Made by a program: the position numbers and the translations under genes. Under the pieces are notes generated by a model. The model made no database searches, was not told the origin of the DNA, and was given only the letters and a program-made list of their open reading frames with translations. Shown one piece after another: positions 26,040 to 34,231 of a DNA stretch of 64,000 nt. Position 1 is the stretch's first letter, and each line of letters opens with the position of its first letter. The stretch lies in contig NZ_NPDR01000001.1 in assembly GCF_002811765.1 (NCBI RefSeq), positions 372,001 to 436,000 of the forward strand, in the 5' to 3' direction. This stretch comes from Leptospira saintgironsiae. Its GTDB lineage: Bacteria > Spirochaetota > Leptospiria > Leptospirales > Leptospiraceae.

Positions 26040-26539
26040 AATTCTCCTCCCTTGTCGGTAGTTTTAGGTTCCGAATAATACACTTTAGGTTTGTTGCCAT
26101 TTTGCAAAACACCACAAGGATGTTTGGATCTGTCTTTATCAGATCTTCTTCCAGCGGAAATATCATATCTTTCGAATAGTTTTTTAGAATCTATTCTCAT
26201 GTTATTTCCATAATCCGTATTGGTTGCCTTGATCTTCTCTTTTTTCTTAGGCAGAGGTTCCGTAGGATCGTTAGGTTCTTTTTCCTGCTTGGCTTCTTCT
26301 TCTATCTTATAATCGTTTTTTAAAACACCACGATCTATATAATGAGAATATCCTTCGTATTCTTCATGAAATGGATCACAATCGGAAAGATCCGGATTCA
26401 CTACAATCTTGTCGCAGAATAGATCAAACCAATCACAGGTGTTTTCAAAAGTATGATTCTTAAAATTTTGAAGATTGAATCCTCGGCAAGAAACTGAAGA
26501 AAGAAAGAATAGAAGGAAGATAATCTTAGATAATTTCAT
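26036..26539 (-). CDS. Putative small lipoprotein, unknown function
   Basis: 167 residues. Signal sequence with a lipobox (FLLFFLSSVSC, Cys at about residue 18). The mature part is hydrophilic, Lys/Glu-rich in the middle (EEEAKQEKEPNDPTEPLPKK) and has paired Cys in the CDWFDLFC and SDCDPF segments. No family recognised. Upstream of and overlapping the SDR gene. Confidence 0.65.
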   Translation of the reverse strand: MKLSKIIFLLFFLSSVSCRGFNLQNFKNHTFENTCDWFDLFCDKIVVNPDLSDCDPFHEEYEGYSHYIDRGVLKNDYKIEEEAKQEKEPNDPTEPLPKKKEKIKATNTDYGNNMRIDSKKLFERYDISAGRRSDKDRSKHPCGVLQNGNKPKVYYSEPKTTDKGGEF

Positions 26540-26578
26540 ATTCTATTCTTATATTCGGAAAGAAAATCCGAAAGGCCC

Positions 26579-27457
26579 TTACTTTTTACCTTCGCCGCTC
26601 GTTGGCGAGTTCGCAGTGCCTGCATTGTTCTTACCGTCACCTGGTTTTTTGCCAGTTCTGGATTGGTATACGCTTATGATTGCCTGTTTTTCTTTTTGCC
26701 GATTTTTCTCTTCTGATTCGTTCAATACTTCCAAACAATCGTCCCAGTATTTTACTTCTTCAGGAGTTAAATAATCTGTTTCTAAAACTTTGTTTTTACT
26801 CAGTTTTTCTTCCGATTCCAACTTTCCTTCTTTGGATTTTTCCAGAAGGATTTTAGCTTTATAAAGTTGTAACAGACCTTGTTTCGCAAAATATAAATTC
26901 TGTCCTTGGTTTCCGATCTCTCTTTCTAATTTAGCTGCCTGCCATGTATCTCTATAGATCTGAAGATGTTTTTCCATTACAGGAATGTATTGTTTTCCAG
27001 GAACTTCTGTATTCAACTTCAGATCTACAATCTTAGGCTGAATATCCTTCTCCAATGCATCGGAACGATTAAACACTTCCTTTGCTTGCGCTTCTGCAAG
27101 TTGATCCAGTTTTGTTTTTAAAGTTTGGAATTGGTTTCCCGCTGGTTCCCATTCTCCTCTTTGAAAAGAAGATTCTGCTTTCGAATAATCCGCGAGGCAA
27201 GTATCCCAGTCCGCCTTCTTCCCAAAATTTAAAAGACTAGTCCTAAGATATCTTAAGGACACCCAAGATTTTTTACGCAAAGAATAAGCTCTGGATTTTG
27301 GATCCACATTCGAGTTAGTCGGTTTGGTCTCCGGACTATCGCTAGGTGCAACTTTTTTAGCTTCTTGGGAATAAGAAGAAGTGAAAACCACGAGTGAGAC
27401 AAGAACTACTGAAACTAGAGTGCGTATAGAGAAGAATGATCTAAGAAATAAATTCAT
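26579..27457 (-). CDS. Exported helical protein, unknown function
   Basis: About 292 residues from the ATG at 27457, which has a GGA seven bases upstream; an earlier ATG at 27478 is possible. Signal peptide RTLVSVVLVSLVVFTSSYSQ. The mature protein is strongly helical and charged, with Gln/Glu/Lys-rich stretches (KVLETDYLTPEEVKYWDDCLE) and a Gly/Lys-rich tail. Helical-repeat or coiled-coil organisation is likely. No family recognised. Confidence 0.65.
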   Translation of the reverse strand: MNLFLRSFFSIRTLVSVVLVSLVVFTSSYSQEAKKVAPSDSPETKPTNSNVDPKSRAYSLRKKSWVSLRYLRTSLLNFGKKADWDTCLADYSKAESSFQRGEWEPAGNQFQTLKTKLDQLAEAQAKEVFNRSDALEKDIQPKIVDLKLNTEVPGKQYIPVMEKHLQIYRDTWQAAKLEREIGNQGQNLYFAKQGLLQLYKAKILLEKSKEGKLESEEKLSKNKVLETDYLTPEEVKYWDDCLEVLNESEEKNRQKEKQAIISVYQSRTGKKPGDGKNNAGTANSPTSGEGKK

Positions 27458-27529
27458 TGGTTCGATCCGTGCGAACATTGATACTGGGAAAAGGAGTGTC
27501 TGGCAAGGCTTTTCTTTCAGGATGGATAT

Positions 27530-28084
27530 ATGCTTATTCTGAGATCCCAGTCTCCTAGAAGAAAAGAGATCTTACAATCTTTAGGATTACATTTCCAGAT
27601 CCTACCTTTGCCCATAGACGAAACTAGTCTTCACCAAGAAACACCCGTTAGTTATTTGGAAAGAGTGACCCTGGCAAAACTTGGGCCTAAACCAGAGAAC
27701 TCAGAAGATATCATTTTATCCTCAGACACAATCGTAGTTTTTCAAAATAAGATACTGCAAAAACCTGCAGATGAATCAGAAGCATTTTCCATGATCTCCG
27801 TACTTTCCGGAAAAACTCATCAGGTCTTTTCTGGCCTTGGGATCATGACTAAGAATGAAAAAATTTTCGATTACGATGTTTCAGAAGTAGAATTCCATCC
27901 TTGGAACAAATCTGAAATTTTAGATTATATTAAAATTTGCAAACCTTACGACAAAGCTGGATCTTATGGTATCCAAGATCCGAATTCTCCCGCAAAAAAT
28001 TTCCAAGGATCTTATTCGAATATCTTAGGATTTCCGATCCGCAAATTTTTCTTATACCACACTCTTTGGAGCAGGTTTCTTTGA
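27530..28084 (+). CDS. Maf-family nucleoside triphosphate pyrophosphatase
   Basis: 184 residues. House-cleaning pyrophosphatase that removes modified or canonical NTPs (often dTTP/UTP). Signatures: LRSQSPRRKEILQSLG at the start, SSDTIVVFQNKILQKP, and KTHQVFSGLGIM; C-terminal DKAGSYGIQDPN completes the fold. AGGATGG five bases upstream of the ATG supports the start. Alone on the plus strand between minus-strand genes. Confidence 0.9.
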   Translation: MLILRSQSPRRKEILQSLGLHFQILPLPIDETSLHQETPVSYLERVTLAKLGPKPENSEDIILSSDTIVVFQNKILQKPADESEAFSMISVLSGKTHQVFSGLGIMTKNEKIFDYDVSEVEFHPWNKSEILDYIKICKPYDKAGSYGIQDPNSPAKNFQGSYSNILGFPIRKFFLYHTLWSRFL

Positions 28085-28106
28085 TTATTGTAGGGAAGAA
28101 GGGGAA

Positions 28107-28328
28107 TTAGACGTAAAGATCTAAGAATCGACCTTTAGATGCGGAAGATTCCTGAGGTGCAGAACTTCCTTCTGGGCCATAAAGTTTTAGAGATTTTCCT
28201 AAGTCAGAGAAATCCCTTTGGCGAATTGGCTCAATTGCGGGGACCCTAGACTGATTCAAGATCGGCTTGATATAAGTAAGATAATCTTCTTGAGCAGAAA
28301 TTCTCTGTACGCCGTCGCTGATTCTCAT
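28107..28328 (-). CDS. Small protein of unknown function
   Basis: 73 residues, hydrophilic, no signal peptide. A plausible SD (AGGTAGG, about nine bases upstream of the ATG) and a non-overlapping position between maf and holA support it as real. The sequence ends in KGRFLDLYV. No family recognised. Confidence 0.5.
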   Translation of the reverse strand: MRISDGVQRISAQEDYLTYIKPILNQSRVPAIEPIRQRDFSDLGKSLKLYGPEGSSAPQESSASKGRFLDLYV

Positions 28329-28424
28329 TGGGCTTAAACCTACCTAAAAGATCGGAAAAATCTCAGATCTACTTTAGAAAAAGAATCGGATCATCCGCTT
28401 GACTCTCACGTAAATTCTTCCAAA

Positions 28425-29528
28425 ATGATTTCCGTGGCCGATACCAAAGTTTCGAATTCCTACGATAATCTGATCGATTTTCTGCATAAGACCAAGCCTA
28501 GCCTGGAGTCTTTGCCTCAGATCCTATTTGTAGTCTCTCAGGATTCATACGAATTCGGCGTGGTTAGCGATCTATACAAGACAGCTTATAAAAAAAGTGC
28601 TGATCCTTATGAGATCGTAGTATTCGTTGCTGAGCCAGGAGATCTAGATAATTTTCAGAATGAAGCCGGAAACCTGGACATGTTCGCGGCTCAGAAATTA
28701 TTTATCATCAAGTCTGGTGTTACATTCTTCAAACCGTGGCTGGGTAAAACGAAATCTAAAACATCTCCCAAATCTTTCTCAGTACCGGAAACAGTAAGAA
28801 TCCTGATCCATTATGATCATTGGGATCTTCCAAAAGAACTGATCTCCATATTTGGAGACAAAGTTTCTCATTTTAAATCTTCTAAAATATTTCCTGATAA
28901 AAGAAAGGAAGCCTTCTTAAGAGCCTCCAAAGAAGTAGAAGTCAAATTAGACGACGAAGCAGAAGAAGAATTTTTGCTCAAAGTAAATCCAAGCGCAGGC
29001 GCTTATTTAAAAAACTTAGAAAAACTGAAATTATACTTAGGCAAAAAAAGTTTCAATCTTGCAGATCTAAAAGAAGTATTATTCCAAAGTTCAGAATTCA
29101 GTTCTTCCGAGATTGTAGATTATTTTTTCGAAAAAGATTATGGGAGATTTTCCAGAGAATTTTCAAAATTCAAAATAGGGAAGGACTCACTCCTAATTTT
29201 TCTTTCCTTAGTAAAGGACCATCTAGATAAATTAAGGATTTATAAAATTATTCTGAGGATGTACGACAAGGTTCTGAGTGAAAAAGAACAATCAGATCTA
29301 CTTGGAATTGGGGCTTATTCTCCAGCTCGAAAGAATCATACTTTCAAAAGACTTAGAAAAGAAAGTTCTGCATTTAACGATCTGGAAATTAAGGAACTAT
29401 ACGAATTCTTATTAGAAATGAATCAAAAGATCAAAACAGGTTCCGAAAAAGAAGAAACAGTATATTATTTCTTCAGGAAGATGGAGGATTTTTTCCATCC
29501 TCGGAATCGAACAGTTCGAACTCGGTGA
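28425..29528 (+). CDS. holA: DNA polymerase III delta subunit
   Basis: 367 residues. Clamp-loader subunit that opens the DnaN ring. The order fits HolA: LPQILFVVSQDSYEFGVVSDLYKT at the start, then a Rossmann-like VVFVAEPGDLDNF, MFAAQKLFIIKSG, and a helical C-terminal collar (SLLIFLSLVKDHLDKLRIYKI). The family is weakly conserved, so the call rests on the fold pattern. Its 3' end overlaps the convergent AAA+ gene by 56 bases. Confidence 0.78.
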   Translation: MISVADTKVSNSYDNLIDFLHKTKPSLESLPQILFVVSQDSYEFGVVSDLYKTAYKKSADPYEIVVFVAEPGDLDNFQNEAGNLDMFAAQKLFIIKSGVTFFKPWLGKTKSKTSPKSFSVPETVRILIHYDHWDLPKELISIFGDKVSHFKSSKIFPDKRKEAFLRASKEVEVKLDDEAEEEFLLKVNPSAGAYLKNLEKLKLYLGKKSFNLADLKEVLFQSSEFSSSEIVDYFFEKDYGRFSREFSKFKIGKDSLLIFLSLVKDHLDKLRIYKIILRMYDKVLSEKEQSDLLGIGAYSPARKNHTFKRLRKESSAFNDLEIKELYEFLLEMNQKIKTGSEKEETVYYFFRKMEDFFHPRNRTVRTR

Positions 29529-30369
29529 TCTTTCTGTAAATTGTTCTTTCAGAAATCCCTAATATTCTCGCAGCTTTCTCTCTGTTTCCATTCACTAAGA
29601 TCAAATTGCGTCTGATAATTTCTCTTTCATAATCTCTGAGAGGAATTCCGGTGCGAACAGTAAGATTATCGTTCTGTTTATAGCCTGTTTCGAATAATTC
29701 AGGTGGAAGATGTTTTGTATCCAGAGTTTTCACATTATGCATTGAGACCATTGCTTCCAAAAGGTTTTTCAACTGATGAAGATTACCTGGATAATCATAC
29801 TCTAATAGGAACTTGCCTAACTTCTCAGAAATTTTAATATTTTTGCGATTATATCTTTTACCAATTAGATCCAGAAAGAATCGAGTCAAAGGAGGAATAT
29901 CTTCCTTTCTATCCCTTAATGTAGGAATTTTTACCTGAAGAGTTTGTATCTCAGTCATCAGAGATTCTTGTAATCTACCGGACTTCACTTTTTCAGAAAG
30001 ATCAGGTTGATCAGAAAGTAAGTATCTATTCTTTCCTTTTTCATTCCGTATCTTTTGAAGAAGTTGCACTTGAAAACTTGGATTCAGATTTGAGATAGCT
30101 TCTAAAAAAATAGTTGCTCCGGCCTTTCCGTCTAACTTAGAAAAGATCTCTGAAGTTTCTTCTTCTGATTCTGAAACTGAAAAATCGAAAACCTGGTATT
30201 GAGGAAATCTGTCCTTACAAAAGGAATGGAACAGAAAGCCCAAATAACTTTTTCCTGTTCCTGATTCTCCTAAAAACAAGATAGGTAGATCAGAAGAGAC
30301 CGCTTGTTTCATTCGGTCCAAGATTTTACGGGTAGAAGGGGATAATGCTATAAAATTAGATTCTTCCAT
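29473..30369 (-). CDS. AAA+ sigma-54-activator-like regulator lacking the GAFTGA loop
   Basis: 298 residues. An AAA+ domain with Walker A GESGTGKS, a degenerate Walker B (GATIFLEAISNL) and a PTLRDRKEDIPPLTRFFL motif, then a C-terminal Fis-type HTH (NREKAARILGISERTIYRKI). There is no receiver or other sensor domain. The ELFGHEKGAFTGA segment that contacts sigma-54 is missing: the sequence passes from FDFSVSESEEETSEIF straight to SKLDGKAG. In the YPGNLHQLKNLLEAM motif the usual Arg-Glu is His-Gln. It is therefore probably unable to activate sigma-54 in the normal way and may be a plain DNA-binding regulator. Confidence 0.82.
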   Translation of the reverse strand: MEESNFIALSPSTRKILDRMKQAVSSDLPILFLGESGTGKSYLGFLFHSFCKDRFPQYQVFDFSVSESEEETSEIFSKLDGKAGATIFLEAISNLNPSFQVQLLQKIRNEKGKNRYLLSDQPDLSEKVKSGRLQESLMTEIQTLQVKIPTLRDRKEDIPPLTRFFLDLIGKRYNRKNIKISEKLGKFLLEYDYPGNLHQLKNLLEAMVSMHNVKTLDTKHLPPELFETGYKQNDNLTVRTGIPLRDYEREIIRRNLILVNGNREKAARILGISERTIYRKITEFELFDSEDGKNPPSS

Positions 30370-30376
30370 GACTCTG

Positions 30377-32017
30377 CTACGGCTGAGAAACTTCCAGGAT
30401 CTCTCCCTTTACTAAACAATCGAATTTGAATTTTTCCGTATTTATCAAATAATTTCGAGCAACGGAAGGATCACATTCTAAAATTTTAGCAGTAGAGAAA
30501 GTATATCGTTCTAACGAATCCGGTATTACTTCGACCCCCTCCGAAGAAAAAGAGGATGAAAGAAACGTAACCGCCCACACTCCTTTTTTTCCTTCTGAAA
30601 ATCCGGAAATGTTTGGAACTCGGATCCAGAATGCCTTAGACCCTGATTTTACTAAAACCTTCGGAAAATTTCCAAAATATTCTGAGTTGGAAGCTTCACT
30701 TACGGAAGAAGAGAATAAAGATGCAAAATTACTTCGAACTGGCTCAGAAGTGAGGATCTTCTCCTTCTTCACTTCTTCGTATATACTTCCTAAACTCCAT
30801 GGATTTAAGAATTCTCCCAAGGAATACTTACCTGCAAATTCCACTTTTTCGAGAGAAGAATCCTCCATTTTCATTTTTGGATCGGGAGAAGCGCTGCTAC
30901 TGTATAATTTTCCTTCTTTGAATACCAGAGTTTTGGAATCTCTAGGAGTTACAATTTTCTGGAAATAGGAAACTTCTCTGAATTCTGCTCCTCTTTTTGC
31001 GGCTTCTTTATGTTCCTTACGCGCTTCCGGCCCTGCGTAAGAAGAATATAGAATAGAAACCTTTGCACCTATCTGGCTCAAACCCTCAATCGCAGCACCG
31101 TATCCGCTAATTGAATTAGAAGCTTTAGCGTTGGTAAGAATGCTTATCATTCTTTCCTTCTTCTTTCCTGGAGAATCTTCCGAACTTAGAATCCTTCTTA
31201 ATCGAAGAAGTGCATTTGTAAGATCTTGTGTATTAGATTTCCCTTCTGATTTAAAATCTTTCCATTGTTTGATAAACTCTGAGCGACTAGATTCAGGAAA
31301 AACTTTAGAACCATTCTCACTAAAGACAACCAAACGAAATTTTGTTTCGGGCTGCCAAGAGATGGCTTCCAATTGCGACATAAATTCTTTTCTTTCAGGC
31401 GCGTAAGAATAAGAAGAATCCAACACAATGATCTGGGACTTTGCCGCTCGGACTGGTTCTCTGGAATATTCTTTTACTTTTTTCTTTGGAACCAAAGGAA
31501 ATGAATCCTTGGTCAACTTCTCTAAGGTAGCAAATAGATCTTTTCTGCCTATGATGGAGTATTCTTCCATCTTAGAAAGGTTACAATCATACACTGAGCG
31601 ATCGATCCTGATCTTCTCCTCGATCGACAATTGGTCTCTAACTACATAATCCGGTTTGAGTCTGGAACAAGTTTGTTTAAATTTTTCTCTTGAGATTTGA
31701 GGAATTAGAAAATCTTTTATTTCCGGATCTGAATTCGGGGAGAGTTGTTCTTTTATCTGAAGAGAATAGATCCTAGTAGCGTAGAACTGGCCTAATTTTG
31801 CCAACTCGTATGGCTTTTCTCCAGTCCCTTCTAAGGATTGGGGAGCTTGTCCTTCCCAATTTCCAGGAAGAAACACAACTGTCGTCGCTATTGCGTCGCT
31901 AGTCGCCAGAGTTAGCAGAACAAAAAGATAATTTCGGAAATTTTTTGACAATTGTGCGCTGCGAATAAATATTTTTTTACCAAAAAGTTGGCTGCTTTTA
32001 ATTTTAAACGTATTCAT
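30377..32017 (-). CDS. Exported protein with a von Willebrand A-like domain
   Basis: 546 residues from the ATG at 32017. A hydrophobic signal (NYLFVLLTLATSDAIA) lies about 28 residues in, so a TTG at 31951 (26 residues closer) would give a more usual signal peptide; the long form is kept. The central domain has QIIVLDSSYSYAP, a DxSxS MIDAS-like motif, followed by a TQDLTNALL and an LTNA element with Asn where the third MIDAS site usually has Asp. Metal binding is therefore uncertain. Eight bases upstream of the AAA+ gene on the same strand, so they may be co-transcribed. Role unknown. Confidence 0.7.
   Translation of the reverse strand: MNTFKIKSSQLFGKKIFIRSAQLSKNFRNYLFVLLTLATSDAIATTVVFLPGNWEGQAPQSLEGTGEKPYELAKLGQFYATRIYSLQIKEQLSPNSDPEIKDFLIPQISREKFKQTCSRLKPDYVVRDQLSIEEKIRIDRSVYDCNLSKMEEYSIIGRKDLFATLEKLTKDSFPLVPKKKVKEYSREPVRAAKSQIIVLDSSYSYAPERKEFMSQLEAISWQPETKFRLVVFSENGSKVFPESSRSEFIKQWKDFKSEGKSNTQDLTNALLRLRRILSSEDSPGKKKERMISILTNAKASNSISGYGAAIEGLSQIGAKVSILYSSYAGPEARKEHKEAAKRGAEFREVSYFQKIVTPRDSKTLVFKEGKLYSSSASPDPKMKMEDSSLEKVEFAGKYSLGEFLNPWSLGSIYEEVKKEKILTSEPVRSNFASLFSSSVSEASNSEYFGNFPKVLVKSGSKAFWIRVPNISGFSEGKKGVWAVTFLSSSFSSEGVEVIPDSLERYTFSTAKILECDPSVARNYLINTEKFKFDCLVKGEILEVSQP
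31945..31972 (+). promoter_or_regulatory. Candidate promoter for lipL21
   Basis: TTGACA at 31945-31950 and AAATAT at 31967-31972, 16 bases apart, on the plus strand about 110-140 bases before lipL21. It lies inside the 5' part of the divergent gene. The -10 is a poor match, so this is a weak prediction. Confidence 0.25.
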
Positions 32018-32082
32018 TAAAAAATGGCTTGCGGAATCCGTTTAATGGATATATTCCTCAATTCCATCTGATCAAGGAGAAA

Positions 32083-32640
32083 ATGATGATCAAGAAAGTA
32101 ATCGTTATTGCGCTATCTGCTGCATTACTTACCTATTGCGGAGCGAATACCGCTCAAAAAGATGCTACTTCCGTCGGCGACGGAGGATGGTCTTTCGAAG
32201 GCTGGGGTGGACCACCTGAGCAAAGAAACGACGGTAAAACTCCAAGAGATACCAATCCGAAAGACTATTATTACATGAAGTTCGCTTCTCGCGCATCTGC
32301 TAAAGCTGTTGCGAAAAAAAGTCTCGCTATGATGCAGTCTACTTGCCGCGAAGCTTCTCGCTTACAAGGCGCTTCTGACGTAGTTAAAAAAATGGTCGGT
32401 GAGACTGTTGAATCTGCATCCGGAGTTTCCGACGGTGAAGCAACTGCTTCCGTTATCGTTGGTACTTCTGCAGGTATCGTTAAAGGAGTAGGAGTTTACG
32501 AGTGTAAAGCTACTGGTCCAGGATCTGATCCTAAAGACATCTCTAAAGACAACTGGGAAGAATGCCAGTGTGTTATTTACGCTAAATTCCCTGGTGGACG
32601 CGACGCTCTAGTTGCTAAAGCTCAAGAAGTTGGTAAATAA
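32083..32640 (+). CDS. lipL21: Surface lipoprotein LipL21
   Basis: About 185 residues. The signal peptide IVIALSAALLTYC ends in a Cys lipobox. The mature protein matches the LipL21 sequence I know almost block for block: SVGDGGWSFEGWGGPPEQRN, DTNPKDYYYMKFASRAS, MMQSTCREASRLQGASDVVKK, GETVESASGVSDGEATASV and WEECQCVIYAKFPGG. LipL21 is an abundant outer-membrane lipoprotein reported only in Leptospira. AAGGAG lies three bases before the ATG at 32083 and six before the ATG at 32086, so the second Met may be the true start. A terminator follows. Confidence 0.93.
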   Translation: MMIKKVIVIALSAALLTYCGANTAQKDATSVGDGGWSFEGWGGPPEQRNDGKTPRDTNPKDYYYMKFASRASAKAVAKKSLAMMQSTCREASRLQGASDVVKKMVGETVESASGVSDGEATASVIVGTSAGIVKGVGVYECKATGPGSDPKDISKDNWEECQCVIYAKFPGGRDALVAKAQEVGK

Positions 32641-32678
32641 TATTAAGTCAGTTTGAGTTTCTACTCTAACTGAAATGG

Positions 32679-32709
32679 AAACCCCGCCTTGTAAAAGGTG
32701 GGGTTTTTT
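32679..32709 (+). terminator. Rho-independent terminator of lipL21
   Basis: AACCCCGCCTT pairs with AAGGTGGGGTT (one G-T pair) around a GTAA loop and is followed by six T. Strong intrinsic terminator shape. An almost identical copy follows the paralogue. Confidence 0.88.
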
Positions 32710-32777
32710 ATTTCTGAATAATGGAATGCATTGAAATTGAGTCGATTACTACAATTAAGTAAACAAATTTCAATAAA

Positions 32778-33332
32778 ATGATGATCAAGAAAGTAATCGT
32801 TACTGCGGTGTCTGTTGTATTGCTTACATATTGCGGAGCAAATACCGCTATAAAAAAGACTACTTCTGTTACTAGTGGGCCTTGGTCTTTCGAAGGATGG
32901 GGTGGACCGCCTGAGCAAAGAAACGATGGTAAAACCCCTAAAGACACGAATCCGAAAGAATATTATTATACAAAAATTTCTTCGCATGCATCGATTAAAT
33001 CAATAGCTAAGAAAAATCCGGTAATGATTCAATCAACCTGCAGAGAATCCGCCCGCCTAGAAGGCACTTCTGACTTAATTAAGAAAATGTACGACGGATT
33101 TCAACCTACTGGATGGTTCTCCTCTAACAAATCCCAGCAAGAGTTAACTACCGATTGTAATCCCACCTTATCTGCATCACTTGTTCAAAATATAAAAATT
33201 TACGAATGTAAAGCTACTGGTCCGGGTTCGGATCCCAATGATATCTCTCAAGACAACTGGGAAGAATGTTTGTGTATTATTTATGTAAAATTTCCTGGCG
33301 GACGTGATGCTCTAATCGAGAAAGTGAAATAG
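32778..33332 (+). CDS. Diverged LipL21 paralogue (tandem duplicate)
   Basis: 184 residues. The signal peptide and the start of the mature protein closely follow LipL21 (IVTAVSVVLLTYCGAN, PWSFEGWGGPPEQRN), as does the end (WEECLCIIYVKFPGGRDAL). The middle (residues about 100-140) has diverged completely: MYDGFQPTGWFSSNKSQQ replaces MVGETVESASGVSDGE. Cys at the mature N-terminus and in STCRE are kept, with an added one in TTDCNP. There is no convincing SD before the ATG ATG start, unlike lipL21, which suggests lower translation. Its terminator is also duplicated. Confidence 0.85.
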   Translation: MMIKKVIVTAVSVVLLTYCGANTAIKKTTSVTSGPWSFEGWGGPPEQRNDGKTPKDTNPKEYYYTKISSHASIKSIAKKNPVMIQSTCRESARLEGTSDLIKKMYDGFQPTGWFSSNKSQQELTTDCNPTLSASLVQNIKIYECKATGPGSDPNDISQDNWEECLCIIYVKFPGGRDALIEKVK

Positions 33333-33372
33333 ATTAGAAATAATAACTCAGTTCGAGTTTTTAATTTAACCG

Positions 33373-33403
33373 AAACCCCGCCTTGTTAAAGGTGGGGTTT
33401 TTT
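33373..33403 (+). terminator. Rho-independent terminator of the lipL21 paralogue
   Basis: AAACCCCGCCTT and AAGGTGGGGTTT form the stem with a short loop and a T-run, nearly the same sequence as the lipL21 terminator. It lies just before the end of the convergent lipoprotein gene. Confidence 0.85.
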
Positions 33404-33413
33404 ATTTTTAAAT

Positions 33414-34166
33414 CTACTCTGTCGGCTGTTCGGAAAGAGTTAAGCCAAATTCAGTTGCAAGAGCGTTTGCTGATTCCAGATAAATATCCCCTTTTTCAGA
33501 AACAGTCTTTAAAGCAGTGATTGCAGCCTTCTTCAATTCTTCCTGTTTTGCTGGATCAGAAGTTTTATTCAGTTCTATCAATTTTAAGCTAGCTGCTTTT
33601 AGATTTCGAACACTATCACCCAAAAGAGGATCCCTAGAAATATTAGAAGAAATAGGTTGGATCCAAATATCATGCAGGTTATTTAGCTTTCCACCTTTTA
33701 GGATAGAGCCATTACAACGCACTTTGGAGAATTCTCCACTTGCTTCCGACTCAAAACAAGACATTCCTTTCTCTAATTTTCCTTTAGAAGGGGATGTAAG
33801 AGAATTTTTAGCGAATGCAGTGTCTCCATCGCCTACGATAAAAAGGACCGCATCATAAAAGTTTTTGAGAAGTGCAAAACCCTCTTTCCCATCCACTGTT
33901 TTAAGTTTGAGATAATCGGTTACTGTTTTGTTTCCCTTTGCATCCGTAACTTCGAAAGGAACAATTTCTAATCCATTAACTTCTTCGTTTTCATAAACTA
34001 GAGTAACTTGTTCTGATTTTTCTTTGGTCCCAGGTTTTTTATAAACATATTGGTCCCCACCGGAATATTTAGTTCCTACGATCTGGGCAACCGGGGTATT
34101 TTCTTTCTTTTTATCACATGCGAGTAATACAAGTATGGTAAATATGAGTGCGATGGCTCTCATCAA
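33414..34166 (-). CDS. Putative lipoprotein, unknown function
   Basis: 250 residues. Signal peptide with lipobox (ALIFTILVLLAC). The mature N-terminal half (YSGGDQYVYKKPGTKEKSEQ, VTDYLKLKTVDGKEGFAL) has the look of an SH3b-like domain, and the C-terminal half is helical (AKQEELKKAAITALKTVSEK-like repeats). No family named with confidence. Convergent with lipL21's paralogue. Confidence 0.7.
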   Translation of the reverse strand: MMRAIALIFTILVLLACDKKKENTPVAQIVGTKYSGGDQYVYKKPGTKEKSEQVTLVYENEEVNGLEIVPFEVTDAKGNKTVTDYLKLKTVDGKEGFALLKNFYDAVLFIVGDGDTAFAKNSLTSPSKGKLEKGMSCFESEASGEFSKVRCNGSILKGGKLNNLHDIWIQPISSNISRDPLLGDSVRNLKAASLKLIELNKTSDPAKQEELKKAAITALKTVSEKGDIYLESANALATEFGLTLSEQPTE

Positions 34167-34231
34167 ATTCCTCCTAGAAAGGAATTATCAGCTTACTTTA
34201 GAAATTCTTTGTCAATCTCAATCCTGAAGGA

